From Polyangiaceae bacterium (GTDB taxonomy: Bacteria; Myxococcota_A; Polyangia; Polyangiales; Polyangiaceae), in assembly GCA_041389725.1 (NCBI GenBank), contig JAWKRG010000007.1:434001-498000 (forward strand): a stretch of 64,000 bases of DNA, given 5' to 3'. The notes under the pieces were generated by a model. That model was not told the origin of the DNA. It was given only the letters and a program-made list of their open reading frames with translations, and did not search any database. This document shows positions 16,271 to 24,615 of the stretch, one piece after another. Position 1 is the stretch's first letter; each line of letters begins with the position of its first letter. The translations under genes and the position numbers were made by a program.

Positions 16271-17986
16271 TCAGATCACGTCGAAGGGGTAGCCGCCGTC
16301 GGTATAGGCGCGGGCTGCAATTGCCTTGCGTAGCTCGTCATCGTTGTGATCGCAGCGGCGCAGGTGCGCACGCATGCGCGACTGTGCGGCGGAGGCGAAC
16401 ATGGTGGTGAGGTCGATTTCGCGACGTGCACCGCTCTCACCGCGGCTTTCGATGGCAAGGGTGGTGCGCGACAGACAAGCAGTCAAAGCGTAGAGATCGA
16501 TCGCGACGTTGGCCAAGCGCTTTTGGGTGTACTGCATCTCTGCGATCTCGCGTCCGTGCTCGCGCAGCGCGCGGACCGCAACTTGATGAAAATCCGTCAC
16601 CGTCTCCTCGAAGATCACGGATTCGCGGCTGAGGAGCGGGTGCGCGCGCGACACGCGCTCGCGACGGAGGGCCTCTCTCACCTTGCGCGGTGCGAAGCGC
16701 CGCAACAAGCCGAGCCCCTTCAGCGGCTCCAGCAGCGCGCCGTCCATTTCGAGGCGCTCCCCCGGCCCCCGCAGACCCGAGAGGGCGATGAAACAGCGCA
16801 ACGTCTCGTTCGTGCCATCGAGCACGAACCCGACGCGAGCATCCCGCAGCGCCCGGGCAAAGCCGCCACCCTCCACGTAGCCCCGCCCGGCGACGACCTG
16901 AAGCGCCTCATTTACCACCCGCCACAGGCTCTCCACGGCTGCCACGCGACAGATGGCGCTCTCCAGCGAATGGTCCTCCACGTGGCGGTCTGATAGCCCC
17001 GCGGTGAGGTAGAGCATGGACTCGACCGCGTAGCAGTCCGCCATCATCTTGGCGATCTTGTCCTTGATGATGGGAAAATCGGCGATGGCGCGGCCGAAAC
17101 TGCGCCGGTGCCCCACATGTTGGACCATGCGGGTGAGTAGCGCGCGGGCTTGGCCGAAGCTCACGGCCCCCAAGGCTACGCGCGCGTCGTTGAGCACCTC
17201 CATCGCCACGCGATAGCCCTTGCCCACTTCGCCGAGCACAGCGTCCTTGCCGACCGCAACCGAGTCGAAGCGCACGGGCGCAACCCCCAGCCCTCGCACG
17301 CCGAGGGTTCGATGGCGCTGGCCCACCGTGACGCCTTCTCCGGGTGAGACCAGCAGCGCAGTCAACGCGGGTTTGTGTCCTTCATCCGCGCGGTTGGTCC
17401 GCGCGAACACCGTGATCAGCGACGCGATGTCCGCGTTGGTCACCCAGGGTTTCTCGCCATCGAGGATGAACGCGTTACGATCACCCTGCCACATGGCCTG
17501 GGTGCGAACCGTGGCGGCGTCCGTCCCCGACGAACGCTCAGTGAGGGCAAAAGCCGCCACGGACCGCCCGCTCGCCAACTCTGGCAGCAGGCGTGCCTTC
17601 TGTTCGTCAGTGCCGAACGCCAAGACCGCGCGCGCGCCCATGGCGCCGTGGGTCAGCAGCGTCAACGCAACGGCTGGGTTGTGCTCGGCAATCGCCTGCA
17701 TCACGCGCGTGGCACCGAATTCGCTGAGCCCGGCGCCACCGACGCTCTTGGGCAGATAGAGCCCGAACACCCCGGCGGCACGGAACGCGTCGAGCAAACT
17801 GGGTGGGATTTGCCGCTCACGGTCGATCTGGGCGGCGTCGAAGCCGTCCAGGGTACGCCCCAAGCTCGCACACAGCTTGCGCACCCGATTGGCCTCGTCT
17901 TCGGCCATGGTGGGGTAGGGAAACACCATTTCCTCGGCCACCACACCGAAGAAGGCAGCTTTCATGAAGCTCTGCTCCGAGCTCAA
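16271..17986 (-). CDS. Acyl-CoA dehydrogenase, long (VLCAD/ACAD9-like) type
   Basis: 571 residues, with the ACAD core (about 30-430) plus a C-terminal helical extension as in VLCAD-type enzymes. FAD/substrate motifs: FALTERSSGTDA near 147-157, WVTNADIASLITVFA near 181-195, RRSFGRAIADFPIIKDKIA near 294-312. The catalytic-base segment reads VLDGTNETLR, where VLCAD has EGTND, so the base at residue 390 is Asp instead of Glu. Role: FAD-dependent alpha,beta-dehydrogenation of acyl-CoA, passing electrons to ETF. It overlaps the phosphodiesterase gene by 4 bases (ATGA) and is translated after it. The Asp may alter rate or chain-length preference. Confidence 0.9.
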   Translation of the reverse strand: MSSEQSFMKAAFFGVVAEEMVFPYPTMAEDEANRVRKLCASLGRTLDGFDAAQIDRERQIPPSLLDAFRAAGVFGLYLPKSVGGAGLSEFGATRVMQAIAEHNPAVALTLLTHGAMGARAVLAFGTDEQKARLLPELASGRSVAAFALTERSSGTDAATVRTQAMWQGDRNAFILDGEKPWVTNADIASLITVFARTNRADEGHKPALTALLVSPGEGVTVGQRHRTLGVRGLGVAPVRFDSVAVGKDAVLGEVGKGYRVAMEVLNDARVALGAVSFGQARALLTRMVQHVGHRRSFGRAIADFPIIKDKIAKMMADCYAVESMLYLTAGLSDRHVEDHSLESAICRVAAVESLWRVVNEALQVVAGRGYVEGGGFARALRDARVGFVLDGTNETLRCFIALSGLRGPGERLEMDGALLEPLKGLGLLRRFAPRKVREALRRERVSRAHPLLSRESVIFEETVTDFHQVAVRALREHGREIAEMQYTQKRLANVAIDLYALTACLSRTTLAIESRGESGARREIDLTTMFASAAQSRMRAHLRRCDHNDDELRKAIAARAYTDGGYPFDVI

Positions 17987-19791
17987 CGACTCTCCTCCTT
18001 GGCTGCACCCGGCGGTGGTGCCGTGGCGACCTCGGGTAGGGGCTGTGCGCGCAGGGACTCCGCCGGCGGCGCGGCCGCACTTTCCAGCGCTGGGTGATCC
18101 GTATTGCCGCGGTGAATCTCGATTTCAGGCACCGAGTCGTGCAGGGATCCTACGGCCGTAGCGGGAACACCGAACTCCTCGGCCCGCTTGGCTTGCCACT
18201 GATACTTGATGCGGTGGTGATGCATGTTCACCAGCGCATCGACCATGCGATTGACGATCACTCGCAGGTCCGCCATGTCCAAACCACAGTCGTCGAGCTG
18301 GCCGGTGGCGAGCTTGGTGAACACCACCCGCTGCACCATGTTCTCGAAGGACGAACGTTCCGGCGGATCGATGGTGCGTGACGCCGCCTCGATGGAATCA
18401 ACCAGCATCACAATGGCCGTTTCCTTGGTCTGGGGCTTCATGCCGGGATAGCGGAAGGCGTCTTCGGTGAGTTCCTTCGGGTTGCCCGCCTGCAAGCACT
18501 TGTTCCAGAAGTACTCCACCAACTGCGTGCCGTGATGAGTGTAGGCAAACTCGACCACTGGTTCCGGGACGTTTCCGTCGCGCAAGATCTTGGTGCCCAA
18601 CACCACGTGGGCCATGATCGCGTCCGCGCTCGTTTCCGGGTCGAGGTCGTCGTGGGGCGAACGTTCGTCCGGGCCCAAGTTCTCCACGAAGTACTTGGCC
18701 TGCGCCGTCTTGCCCAGGTCGTGATAGTAGGCGCCGACGCGGGTCAGTAGAGCGTTCACTCCAATGGCGCTGGCGGCCTGCTCCGCGAGGTTGGCCATGG
18801 CTCGGGAGTGCTCGTAGGTGCCGGGAGCCTCACGACTCAACGTCATCAGCAGCGGTTGCTCCAGGTCGGAGAGATCGACCAGGCGGTCCCTGGGCACGTC
18901 CCCCAACAAGCGCGCCGCGTTGTGGCGCCCCAAGGCTGCCAGGCCACCCCCGAGTAGCCCGCCGCCAAGACAGGCGACGATGGGTGATTCGGTGACTCTG
19001 AGCAGATCTGCGATCAGATCGTAGCGTCCCTCGAAAGTCACGATGATCGCAACGTAGAGCAGTGCAGCGGCAATGCCCCCCAGCAGCCCCGACAGCACCA
19101 TGGAGCGCGCCCGCTTGCGGTCGAAGTGCAGCAGCGTCGTGGCCATTCCCCGCGCGAGCATCACGCACAAGAACACCAGATCCAGGTCGAGCAGCAGCGC
19201 GACGATGAAAGCCATGACCATCACGACCAGGAACGCCGTGCGTCGGTCGTAGATCGATGCGATCCACAGCGGCACCGTGGCCACGGGGATCCAGAACTCG
19301 GGCAGAGCCGTGAACAGCAGCATGGCCTTGGCCACCACTGCGATCACCCCCATCATGGCGAGAAGGCCCACCTGGGTACGCAGCAGCCGCAGCCGGCTTT
19401 GGCCAAAATTGCGCAGATAGGCCGTCAGGGCCATCGCCAAGGTAAAGAAGATGGCGAATACGCCGGCCAAGCGCGCCAACTTGGGTGGGCGGCGCGCAAC
19501 TTCGTAGAGGTAGGCGGTCCAGTGGACCGAGGATTCGCCGCGGAGCACCGTGCCGCGGGGTACGACGCTGCGTCCGTGCCCGTGCCGCAGGTCCGCGCGA
19601 CCGGTCAAGGAATCTTGCGTCAGGCGCGGGGCGAAGGGGACGCGAAGGGTGATGGGGGCCGGGGCACCCATTGCCGGTGCCCACATCGACACGTAGTGCT
19701 CGCCGATCTGCAAGGCTGTGAGCACTGCCGCAAAAAGCAGGCTCATGACGAGGCCCGGGACCGGGCCAGCTTTCACGCGCGTTCGCAGCAT
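17983..19791 (-). CDS. pgpH: PgpH-type 7TM-HD cyclic-di-AMP phosphodiesterase
   Basis: 602 residues. A transmembrane helix at the N-terminus is followed by a short extracytoplasmic region (about 30-105), about 7 transmembrane helices (about 105-295) and a cytoplasmic HD domain (about 320-500). The HD domain shows TYEHSRAMANLAEQA, YYHDLGK, IMAHVVLG, YTHHGT and VMLVDSIEAA. This matches the 7TMR-HD family that hydrolyses c-di-AMP. The extracytoplasmic part is much shorter than in Firmicute PgpH. A Pro/Ala/Glu-rich tail ends the protein. It is divergent from folP-cdaA-ybbR with 147 bases between, which supports c-di-AMP as substrate. Confidence 0.88.
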   Translation of the reverse strand: MLRTRVKAGPVPGLVMSLLFAAVLTALQIGEHYVSMWAPAMGAPAPITLRVPFAPRLTQDSLTGRADLRHGHGRSVVPRGTVLRGESSVHWTAYLYEVARRPPKLARLAGVFAIFFTLAMALTAYLRNFGQSRLRLLRTQVGLLAMMGVIAVVAKAMLLFTALPEFWIPVATVPLWIASIYDRRTAFLVVMVMAFIVALLLDLDLVFLCVMLARGMATTLLHFDRKRARSMVLSGLLGGIAAALLYVAIIVTFEGRYDLIADLLRVTESPIVACLGGGLLGGGLAALGRHNAARLLGDVPRDRLVDLSDLEQPLLMTLSREAPGTYEHSRAMANLAEQAASAIGVNALLTRVGAYYHDLGKTAQAKYFVENLGPDERSPHDDLDPETSADAIMAHVVLGTKILRDGNVPEPVVEFAYTHHGTQLVEYFWNKCLQAGNPKELTEDAFRYPGMKPQTKETAIVMLVDSIEAASRTIDPPERSSFENMVQRVVFTKLATGQLDDCGLDMADLRVIVNRMVDALVNMHHHRIKYQWQAKRAEEFGVPATAVGSLHDSVPEIEIHRGNTDHPALESAAAPPAESLRAQPLPEVATAPPPGAAKEESR

Positions 19792-19938
19792 GGCGCGACG
19801 CCAGACGGGCGCTTCCTCGAACTCACGCTAGTCCCTTATCTCTCTTGCCGGCAACGACAATTTCCCAATCTGAACCCGGATCCGGCCGTTTTCTCAGCGC
19901 TTCTTGCTTGTCAGCCAGGCTCTTGCTACCCGAGGGCC

Positions 19939-20808
19939 GTGGGGACCGTCGATACACTCCTGGTGAAGCGCCAGCGCGAAGGCCGAGCCCTGGTGATGGG
20001 AGTACTGAACACCACCCCAGACTCCTTCTCGGACGGTGGGGAATACCTGCAGCCCTCCGCGGCGACCCGGCGTGTGGACGAACTGATCGCCCAGGGCGCC
20101 GACATCATCGATATCGGCGGCGAATCCTCGCGCCCCGGAGCTCCCACAATTGCCGCTGGCGAGCAGATTCGTCGAATCGAGGCGGCCTTGAAGCATGCCG
20201 TAGGCCTGGGCAGCGTGGTCAGCATCGACACTACCTCTGCTGACGTCGCCCGCTTTGCTCTCGAGCACGGTGCGCAGCTGGTCAACGACGTGTCCTGCCT
20301 GGCGGAGCCCGCGCTCGCACGGGTCACCGCCGCCCGAGGCGCGAAGCTGATATTGATGCATAGCCGGGGTCCAATGAGCCAGATGCCGGGGTTTTCGCAG
20401 TATCCGCGGGATGGCTACGACGACGTCGTCCGCGAGGTTGCTGCAGAATGGCGCGTTGCGCGCGAGCGGGCCGAGGCCGAAGGTCTGCAGGCCCAGGACT
20501 GCTGGTTCGATCCGGGCCTTGGTTTCGCCAAAAACGCCGAGCACTGCATACAGCTGTTGGCGCGACTCGACGAACTGGCGTCCCTGAGCCCCGTCTTGGT
20601 GCTCGGGCCGAGTCGAAAATCGTTCATTGGGGCATTGGATGGCGCGGGGCCCAGCGAGCGACTGGGCGGCACCGTGGCCGCGTGCCTGGCGGGAGTCGAC
20701 AAGGGCGCACGCGTGCTCCGCGTGCATGACGTGCACGCGGTTAGACAGGCACTTTCCGTGCGACGCGCCATCGACCGGGGTACGATGGAGGAGCCCCTCC
20801 GTGCTTGA
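19939..20808 (+). CDS. folP: Dihydropteroate synthase
   Basis: The frame is open far upstream, but that part is antisense to pgpH. The GTG at 19939 (GTVDTLLVKRQ) gives 289 residues; GTG at 19963 is the alternative. DHPS signatures: VMGVLNTTPDSFSDGG, IDIGGESSRPGA, VSIDTTSADVA, LVNDVS, LILMHSRG, WFDPGLGFAK and LVLGPSRKSFIG. It condenses p-aminobenzoate with the pterin diphosphate in folate synthesis. It overlaps cdaA by 8 bases, a folP-cdaA pairing that couples folate synthesis to c-di-AMP signalling. Confidence 0.93.
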   Translation: MGTVDTLLVKRQREGRALVMGVLNTTPDSFSDGGEYLQPSAATRRVDELIAQGADIIDIGGESSRPGAPTIAAGEQIRRIEAALKHAVGLGSVVSIDTTSADVARFALEHGAQLVNDVSCLAEPALARVTAARGAKLILMHSRGPMSQMPGFSQYPRDGYDDVVREVAAEWRVARERAEAEGLQAQDCWFDPGLGFAKNAEHCIQLLARLDELASLSPVLVLGPSRKSFIGALDGAGPSERLGGTVAACLAGVDKGARVLRVHDVHAVRQALSVRRAIDRGTMEEPLRA

Positions 20809-22060
20809 ACGCCTCCTACAATATCTGGCCGAACGTAGCCCGGGCCAGCTAGCGCGCGACGCCGTCGACGTGCTGCTCGTGTACTACTTGCTCTATCGCG
20901 CCTTGCTGGTGCTGCGTGGCACTCGTGCGATGCAGGTGGGGGTCGGGCTCGTCACCGTGTTCGTCTTCTACCTGGTGGCGCAATGGCTGCAGCTGGTCAC
21001 CGTGGTCAGCATCCTCAGCTCGTTGATCTCCAGCATTCTGCTGGTGATCGTGGTCGTGTTCCAGAACGACATTCGGCGCGGACTGATGCGTGTGGGCAGT
21101 CGCGCTTGGCTCGCTGGGCTGAGCAAGGCCCGGGAGTCGAAGGTCATCGACGAGGTGGTGGAAGCCGCAACGGATCTCGCGCGCCACCGTATCGGGGCCA
21201 TCATCACCTTCGAGCAAGAAGCGAACCTCGACGAGTTCGTCGGCACGCACAAGGGCCACAACATCGACGCGGTGGTGACCAGCGAACTCTTGGTCAGCCT
21301 GTTCATTCCCGAGGGCATGAACAAACTGCACGACGGCGCCGTGATCATCCGCAATCTGCGCGTCGCCAAGGCGGGCGTGTTCTTTCCCATGCCCGAAGGC
21401 AAGGTGATGGACGCCAGCTTCGGCTCGCGTCACCGAGCCGCCATCGGCATCACCGAAGAGACCGATGCAGTGGTGGTGGTCGTCAGCGAGGAGCGAGGCA
21501 CCATCAGCTTCGTCTTCAACGGCAACATCGCCAGCAATCTGGACGGCCCGAAGCTGCGCGCGATGCTGGAGGCGATCTTCAGCCCGAAGTTCCGCAACAA
21601 GAAGAAGCGCAAGTCGTCCGAGCGTCGCTCCACGCTACCGAGCGTGATCAGCGAGGCGGCAGCCGGCCCGGTCTCCGTCAAGGAAGCGACCCCCGAACCG
21701 CCATCGGTGGACGAGCCCGAACCCGAGAGCGAGCCCGAACCCGCGGAAAGTCAGCCGGCGCCGGTGCCGCTACGCCAGCGGACGCTGCCGGAAGAGACGC
21801 CACCACCCTCCAAGGCCGCACCACTGCGCACGCCCGTCAGCGAGGGGGAGTCCGGCGAATCCCAGCCGCCGCCGGCGCCATTGCGTCAGATCACGGTGCG
21901 CGAGGACACTCCGCCGCCTTCGCGCGCGGCGGCGCTGCGCACGCCCGTCAGCATGCGCCCTGTCGAGCTCATGCAACCGTCACCTGAGCTCTCCAGCGTC
22001 AGCGCCGACGACGATGACGTGAACAGCGAGCCCAATCCCTCTCGGGGCAGCAACGCATGA
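20801..22060 (+). CDS. cdaA: Membrane diadenylate cyclase CdaA with extra Pro-rich tail
   Basis: The GTG at 20801 (MLERLLQYLAER) is the sensible start: it overlaps the folP stop and places three transmembrane helices at the N-terminus (about 20-90). The DisA_N/DAC domain (about 110-270) has LHDGAVII and SRHRAAIGITEETDA, the DGA and RHR catalytic motifs, and SEERGTIS. It makes c-di-AMP from two ATP. After the domain comes a roughly 140-residue Pro/Glu/Ser-rich extension with a 37-residue tandem repeat (PLRQ...TPPPS...LRTPVS twice), not found in typical CdaA. It overlaps the ybbR start by 4 bases. Confidence 0.93.
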   Translation: MLERLLQYLAERSPGQLARDAVDVLLVYYLLYRALLVLRGTRAMQVGVGLVTVFVFYLVAQWLQLVTVVSILSSLISSILLVIVVVFQNDIRRGLMRVGSRAWLAGLSKARESKVIDEVVEAATDLARHRIGAIITFEQEANLDEFVGTHKGHNIDAVVTSELLVSLFIPEGMNKLHDGAVIIRNLRVAKAGVFFPMPEGKVMDASFGSRHRAAIGITEETDAVVVVVSEERGTISFVFNGNIASNLDGPKLRAMLEAIFSPKFRNKKKRKSSERRSTLPSVISEAAAGPVSVKEATPEPPSVDEPEPESEPEPAESQPAPVPLRQRTLPEETPPPSKAAPLRTPVSEGESGESQPPPAPLRQITVREDTPPPSRAAALRTPVSMRPVELMQPSPELSSVSADDDDVNSEPNPSRGSNA

Positions 22061-23025
22061 AAGCGGCGGAAGTGATGGCCTGGCTCGTGGCTTGGCTGCG
22101 CGACGCCTTCACTTCCAACTTCGGGCTGAAAGCCCTCGCCTTTTCCTTCGCCCTGGGGCTGTTCGCCTATCAGAAGGGACAAGAGGACCAGCAGCAGCGC
22201 ACCATTCCGGTCGGGGTCGTGATGCGCCTGCCCTTGGACTCGCAGAAACGCGAACTGATGACGCCGATCCCCGCCAGCATCCACGTGACCCTGCGGGGTT
22301 CCACGCGCGCCATCGATCGTCTGATCCAGGCTGGTGTGGCGCCCGTGGAGGTGGATCTGCGCGACGGCCTGAAGGACAGCGTCGTCTTCGAACCCAGCAT
22401 GTTCTCACTGCCCCCAGAGGTGGAGCTGACCATCGTCGACCCGCCGAACATCGAACTCGAGTGGCAGGACATCGTGACTCGCCTCATTCCCGTGCAGGCG
22501 TCGATCACCGGCAAACCCGCCGAGGGCTACGTGGTGAAGGGCGAGCCCGAGGTAGAGCCCAAGGAAATGACTGTCCGCGGGCCCCAGAGCTCCGTGGAGA
22601 CGATGCAGTTCGTGCGACTGGCCGCCTTCGACGTGTCGGGGCTGACCGAGGGCGTCTATCGACGCCCAATCGCCATCGACGCGCCGCCCAATCGCATCAG
22701 CTACATTGGCCCAAAGACCGCCACGGTCAGCGTGATCATCGCGCGTCGGGTGAGTGAAGCGCGCTTCCCGAAGCGTCCGGTGGAGGTTCTGGGGGTGACC
22801 AACGGAATCGTGTCTCCCCGCACCGTGGACGTGACCGTGATTGGTCCCCCCGAGGTCGTGCGGGCGCTGCGTGCCGACCAAATTGTACCGCGCGTGGACT
22901 TGAGCAAGCTGCAGGGGCTGGACCTCGAGAAACTCAAGCACGGCTCCACCACGGCGAAGGTCATCGTGGAGTTGGCCGAGGCGGACGCGGAAATCCAGCC
23001 GCCGACCGTGAACGTCAAGTGGTGA
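22057..23025 (+). CDS. cdaR: YbbR-domain regulator of CdaA
   Basis: 322 residues. One N-terminal transmembrane helix (NFGLKALAFSFALGLFAY, the typical YbbR opening) precedes about three extracytoplasmic YbbR beta repeats: IPVGVVMRLP, LIPVQASITGKPAEGYVVKGE, and the repeat containing VDVTVIGPPEVVRAL. YbbR/CdaR proteins bind CdaA through the membrane and modulate cyclase activity. It follows cdaA with an ATGA overlap. Its 3' end overlaps the convergent oxygenase gene by 11 bases. Confidence 0.92.
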   Translation: MKAAEVMAWLVAWLRDAFTSNFGLKALAFSFALGLFAYQKGQEDQQQRTIPVGVVMRLPLDSQKRELMTPIPASIHVTLRGSTRAIDRLIQAGVAPVEVDLRDGLKDSVVFEPSMFSLPPEVELTIVDPPNIELEWQDIVTRLIPVQASITGKPAEGYVVKGEPEVEPKEMTVRGPQSSVETMQFVRLAAFDVSGLTEGVYRRPIAIDAPPNRISYIGPKTATVSVIIARRVSEARFPKRPVEVLGVTNGIVSPRTVDVTVIGPPEVVRALRADQIVPRVDLSKLQGLDLEKLKHGSTTAKVIVELAEADAEIQPPTVNVKW

Positions 23026-23863
23026 CGCGCCGTCCGCGCACGTAGTCGTCCGCCGCACTGCCCCGGCATCGTGCGTCCACGTTGGGTGCGCCGCGCCCGG
23101 CCGCGACGTCGGCGAGATCCGCCAGACGGAAGTCCACACTGAAGCGCGTGAGCCCGCTCACTTGCCGTCGCGTCTCGTGGAAGTGCGCGCCAGCGAAGAT
23201 CAGATTCTCGCCCCGGCGGCAGGAGAAGCCGACCGCCGGTCCCGTCTGCACGGGTCCCAGGGCACCTGGATAGTGAGCCCTGCGCCCGGCTTCGCGGTTC
23301 TGCCACCCGATCTTCAGATCCCACCCCTTCTCGACCCAGCGCTCGTAGACGAAACCCTCGGAGTCGTTTGCCACGGGACGGCGGAAGCATTCCGGATAGA
23401 AAACGAAAGTCTGCTCTTCCGGCAAGTCGTCCAGGGGGATCCACCAGGTCAGCAGAGCCTGCGGGTGCGAATACCAAGTGTCTCGATGCGGCGTGTAGAC
23501 CGGTGCAGCACGGACATTCTCATGCCCTGCGCTCTGAACCACGCGCAGACGCAAGGGATCGAAAGCGCACTCCTCGGGCCGAAGGCCGAACTGCGCCACG
23601 ATGCGAAAGAGCAGGTCGTGATAGGCCGACTCCATGTAGAGGCGCCGTCGCAAGGCACCGAGCCGTTGAAAATGCTCGGCGCTTCCGCCGTCGTAGGCTC
23701 GACGCGGCTCGGACCCCAACGACTCGATCAATAGTCCCTGCACGGCGTCGCACAGTTCGCGGGACGCGGCGCAAGCGGGGAGCAGAAACACTCTTCCGGC
23801 GTAGAGCGCGTCCACGAGAGCGGCCGGGGAGCTCGGGGGCTCCCGCTCGATCTGGAAGCTCAT
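23015..23863 (-). CDS. Putative Fe(II)-dependent oxygenase (phytanoyl-CoA dioxygenase-like)
   Basis: The start chosen is the ATG at 23863 (MSFQIEREPP), which overlaps the upstream methyltransferase stop by 4 bases; the longer frame reads into that gene. 282 residues. A facial-triad-like HRD (YTPHRDTWYSHP, near 122) and a distal HxHETRR...SVDFR (near 230-250) give His-x-Asp...His plus an Arg for the 2-oxoglutarate carboxylate. A cupin-like core (LTWWIPLDD) fits the double-stranded beta-helix. Last gene of the NAD-linked operon; hydroxylation or another oxidation of the pathway product is inferred. Family assignment is by motif only. Confidence 0.75.
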   Translation of the reverse strand: MSFQIEREPPSSPAALVDALYAGRVFLLPACAASRELCDAVQGLLIESLGSEPRRAYDGGSAEHFQRLGALRRRLYMESAYHDLLFRIVAQFGLRPEECAFDPLRLRVVQSAGHENVRAAPVYTPHRDTWYSHPQALLTWWIPLDDLPEEQTFVFYPECFRRPVANDSEGFVYERWVEKGWDLKIGWQNREAGRRAHYPGALGPVQTGPAVGFSCRRGENLIFAGAHFHETRRQVSGLTRFSVDFRLADLADVAAGRGAPNVDARCRGSAADDYVRGRRVTT

Positions 23864-24615
23864 GGCCGCCTCCCGCGCAGGATGGTGCGGGGACTGTCGA
23901 GCTTCAACTCCCCGAACTGCTCGTCGCCCCAGAGCTGAAGGTCGACGAAGCCAGCGGCACGCATCAGATCTGCGAGTTGATGGGGCAAGTAGAGCCTCAC
24001 TCGGCTTTCGCGCTCCACGCGCGTGCCGTCGGCGCGCTCGAAGATCCACTGTTTGATCATCGAGCCAGCCCCCAGGTCGATCCGGCTCCGCCGCACCAGA
24101 CGCACGGGACCCGCGGGCGTCTCACGCTCGACCACCACCTCGGGTGCGAACCGGCGCAGCACACCGGACAAATTCAGCCAATCGAGCAGGTAGCACGCGC
24201 CCGGCGCCAGGGACTCGAAGGCCCGGGAGAGCATCCGGCCGTTGGCCGCGTCGGACTCGGCGTAGCCGAAGCCCGTCCACCAGTTGAAGGCGCCGTCGCA
24301 CTTCTGCGGCGCGACGAACTCGAACGCGTCGCCAACGTGCGCTTGGAGTTCGATGCCTTCACTACTCGCGGCGGAACGCGCGCGCTCCACGTAGTTCGCC
24401 GCCTGCTCCACGGACACCACGCTCAGCCCCGCCTGGGCGAGAGGCCGCGACAAGCTGCCGATGCCCGCACACTGGTCGAATACGCTCTGGCCCGGCCTAA
24501 GTTCGAGGGCACGCAGCAGGAAGTTCACGGTTTGCCGCGTCTCTTCAGCCGAGCGTTCGAGCAGCACATCCGCCAGAACGTCATCGTAGAGCAACTGCCA
24601 CCAAGTCTCCGTCAT
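23860..24615 (-). CDS. SAM-dependent methyltransferase (class I)
   Basis: 251 residues. Motif I is VFDQCAGIGSLSRPLA (near 45-60), followed by an acidic motif VVSVEQA, GDAFEF and a FNWWTGFGYAE segment near 110 typical of class I methyltransferases. The C-terminal half is beta-rich and may shape the substrate pocket. Both ends overlap neighbours by 4 bases (nadR upstream, oxygenase downstream), so it belongs to the NAD-linked operon and probably methylates the operon's product. Acceptor atom unknown. Confidence 0.85.
   Translation of the reverse strand: MTETWWQLLYDDVLADVLLERSAEETRQTVNFLLRALELRPGQSVFDQCAGIGSLSRPLAQAGLSVVSVEQAANYVERARSAASSEGIELQAHVGDAFEFVAPQKCDGAFNWWTGFGYAESDAANGRMLSRAFESLAPGACYLLDWLNLSGVLRRFAPEVVVERETPAGPVRLVRRSRIDLGAGSMIKQWIFERADGTRVERESRVRLYLPHQLADLMRAAGFVDLQLWGDEQFGELKLDSPRTILRGRRP

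Noticed and set aside
19126..19938. Upstream part of the folP ORF
   Set aside because: Antisense to pgpH, His/Gln-rich composition, no DHPS homology before 19939.
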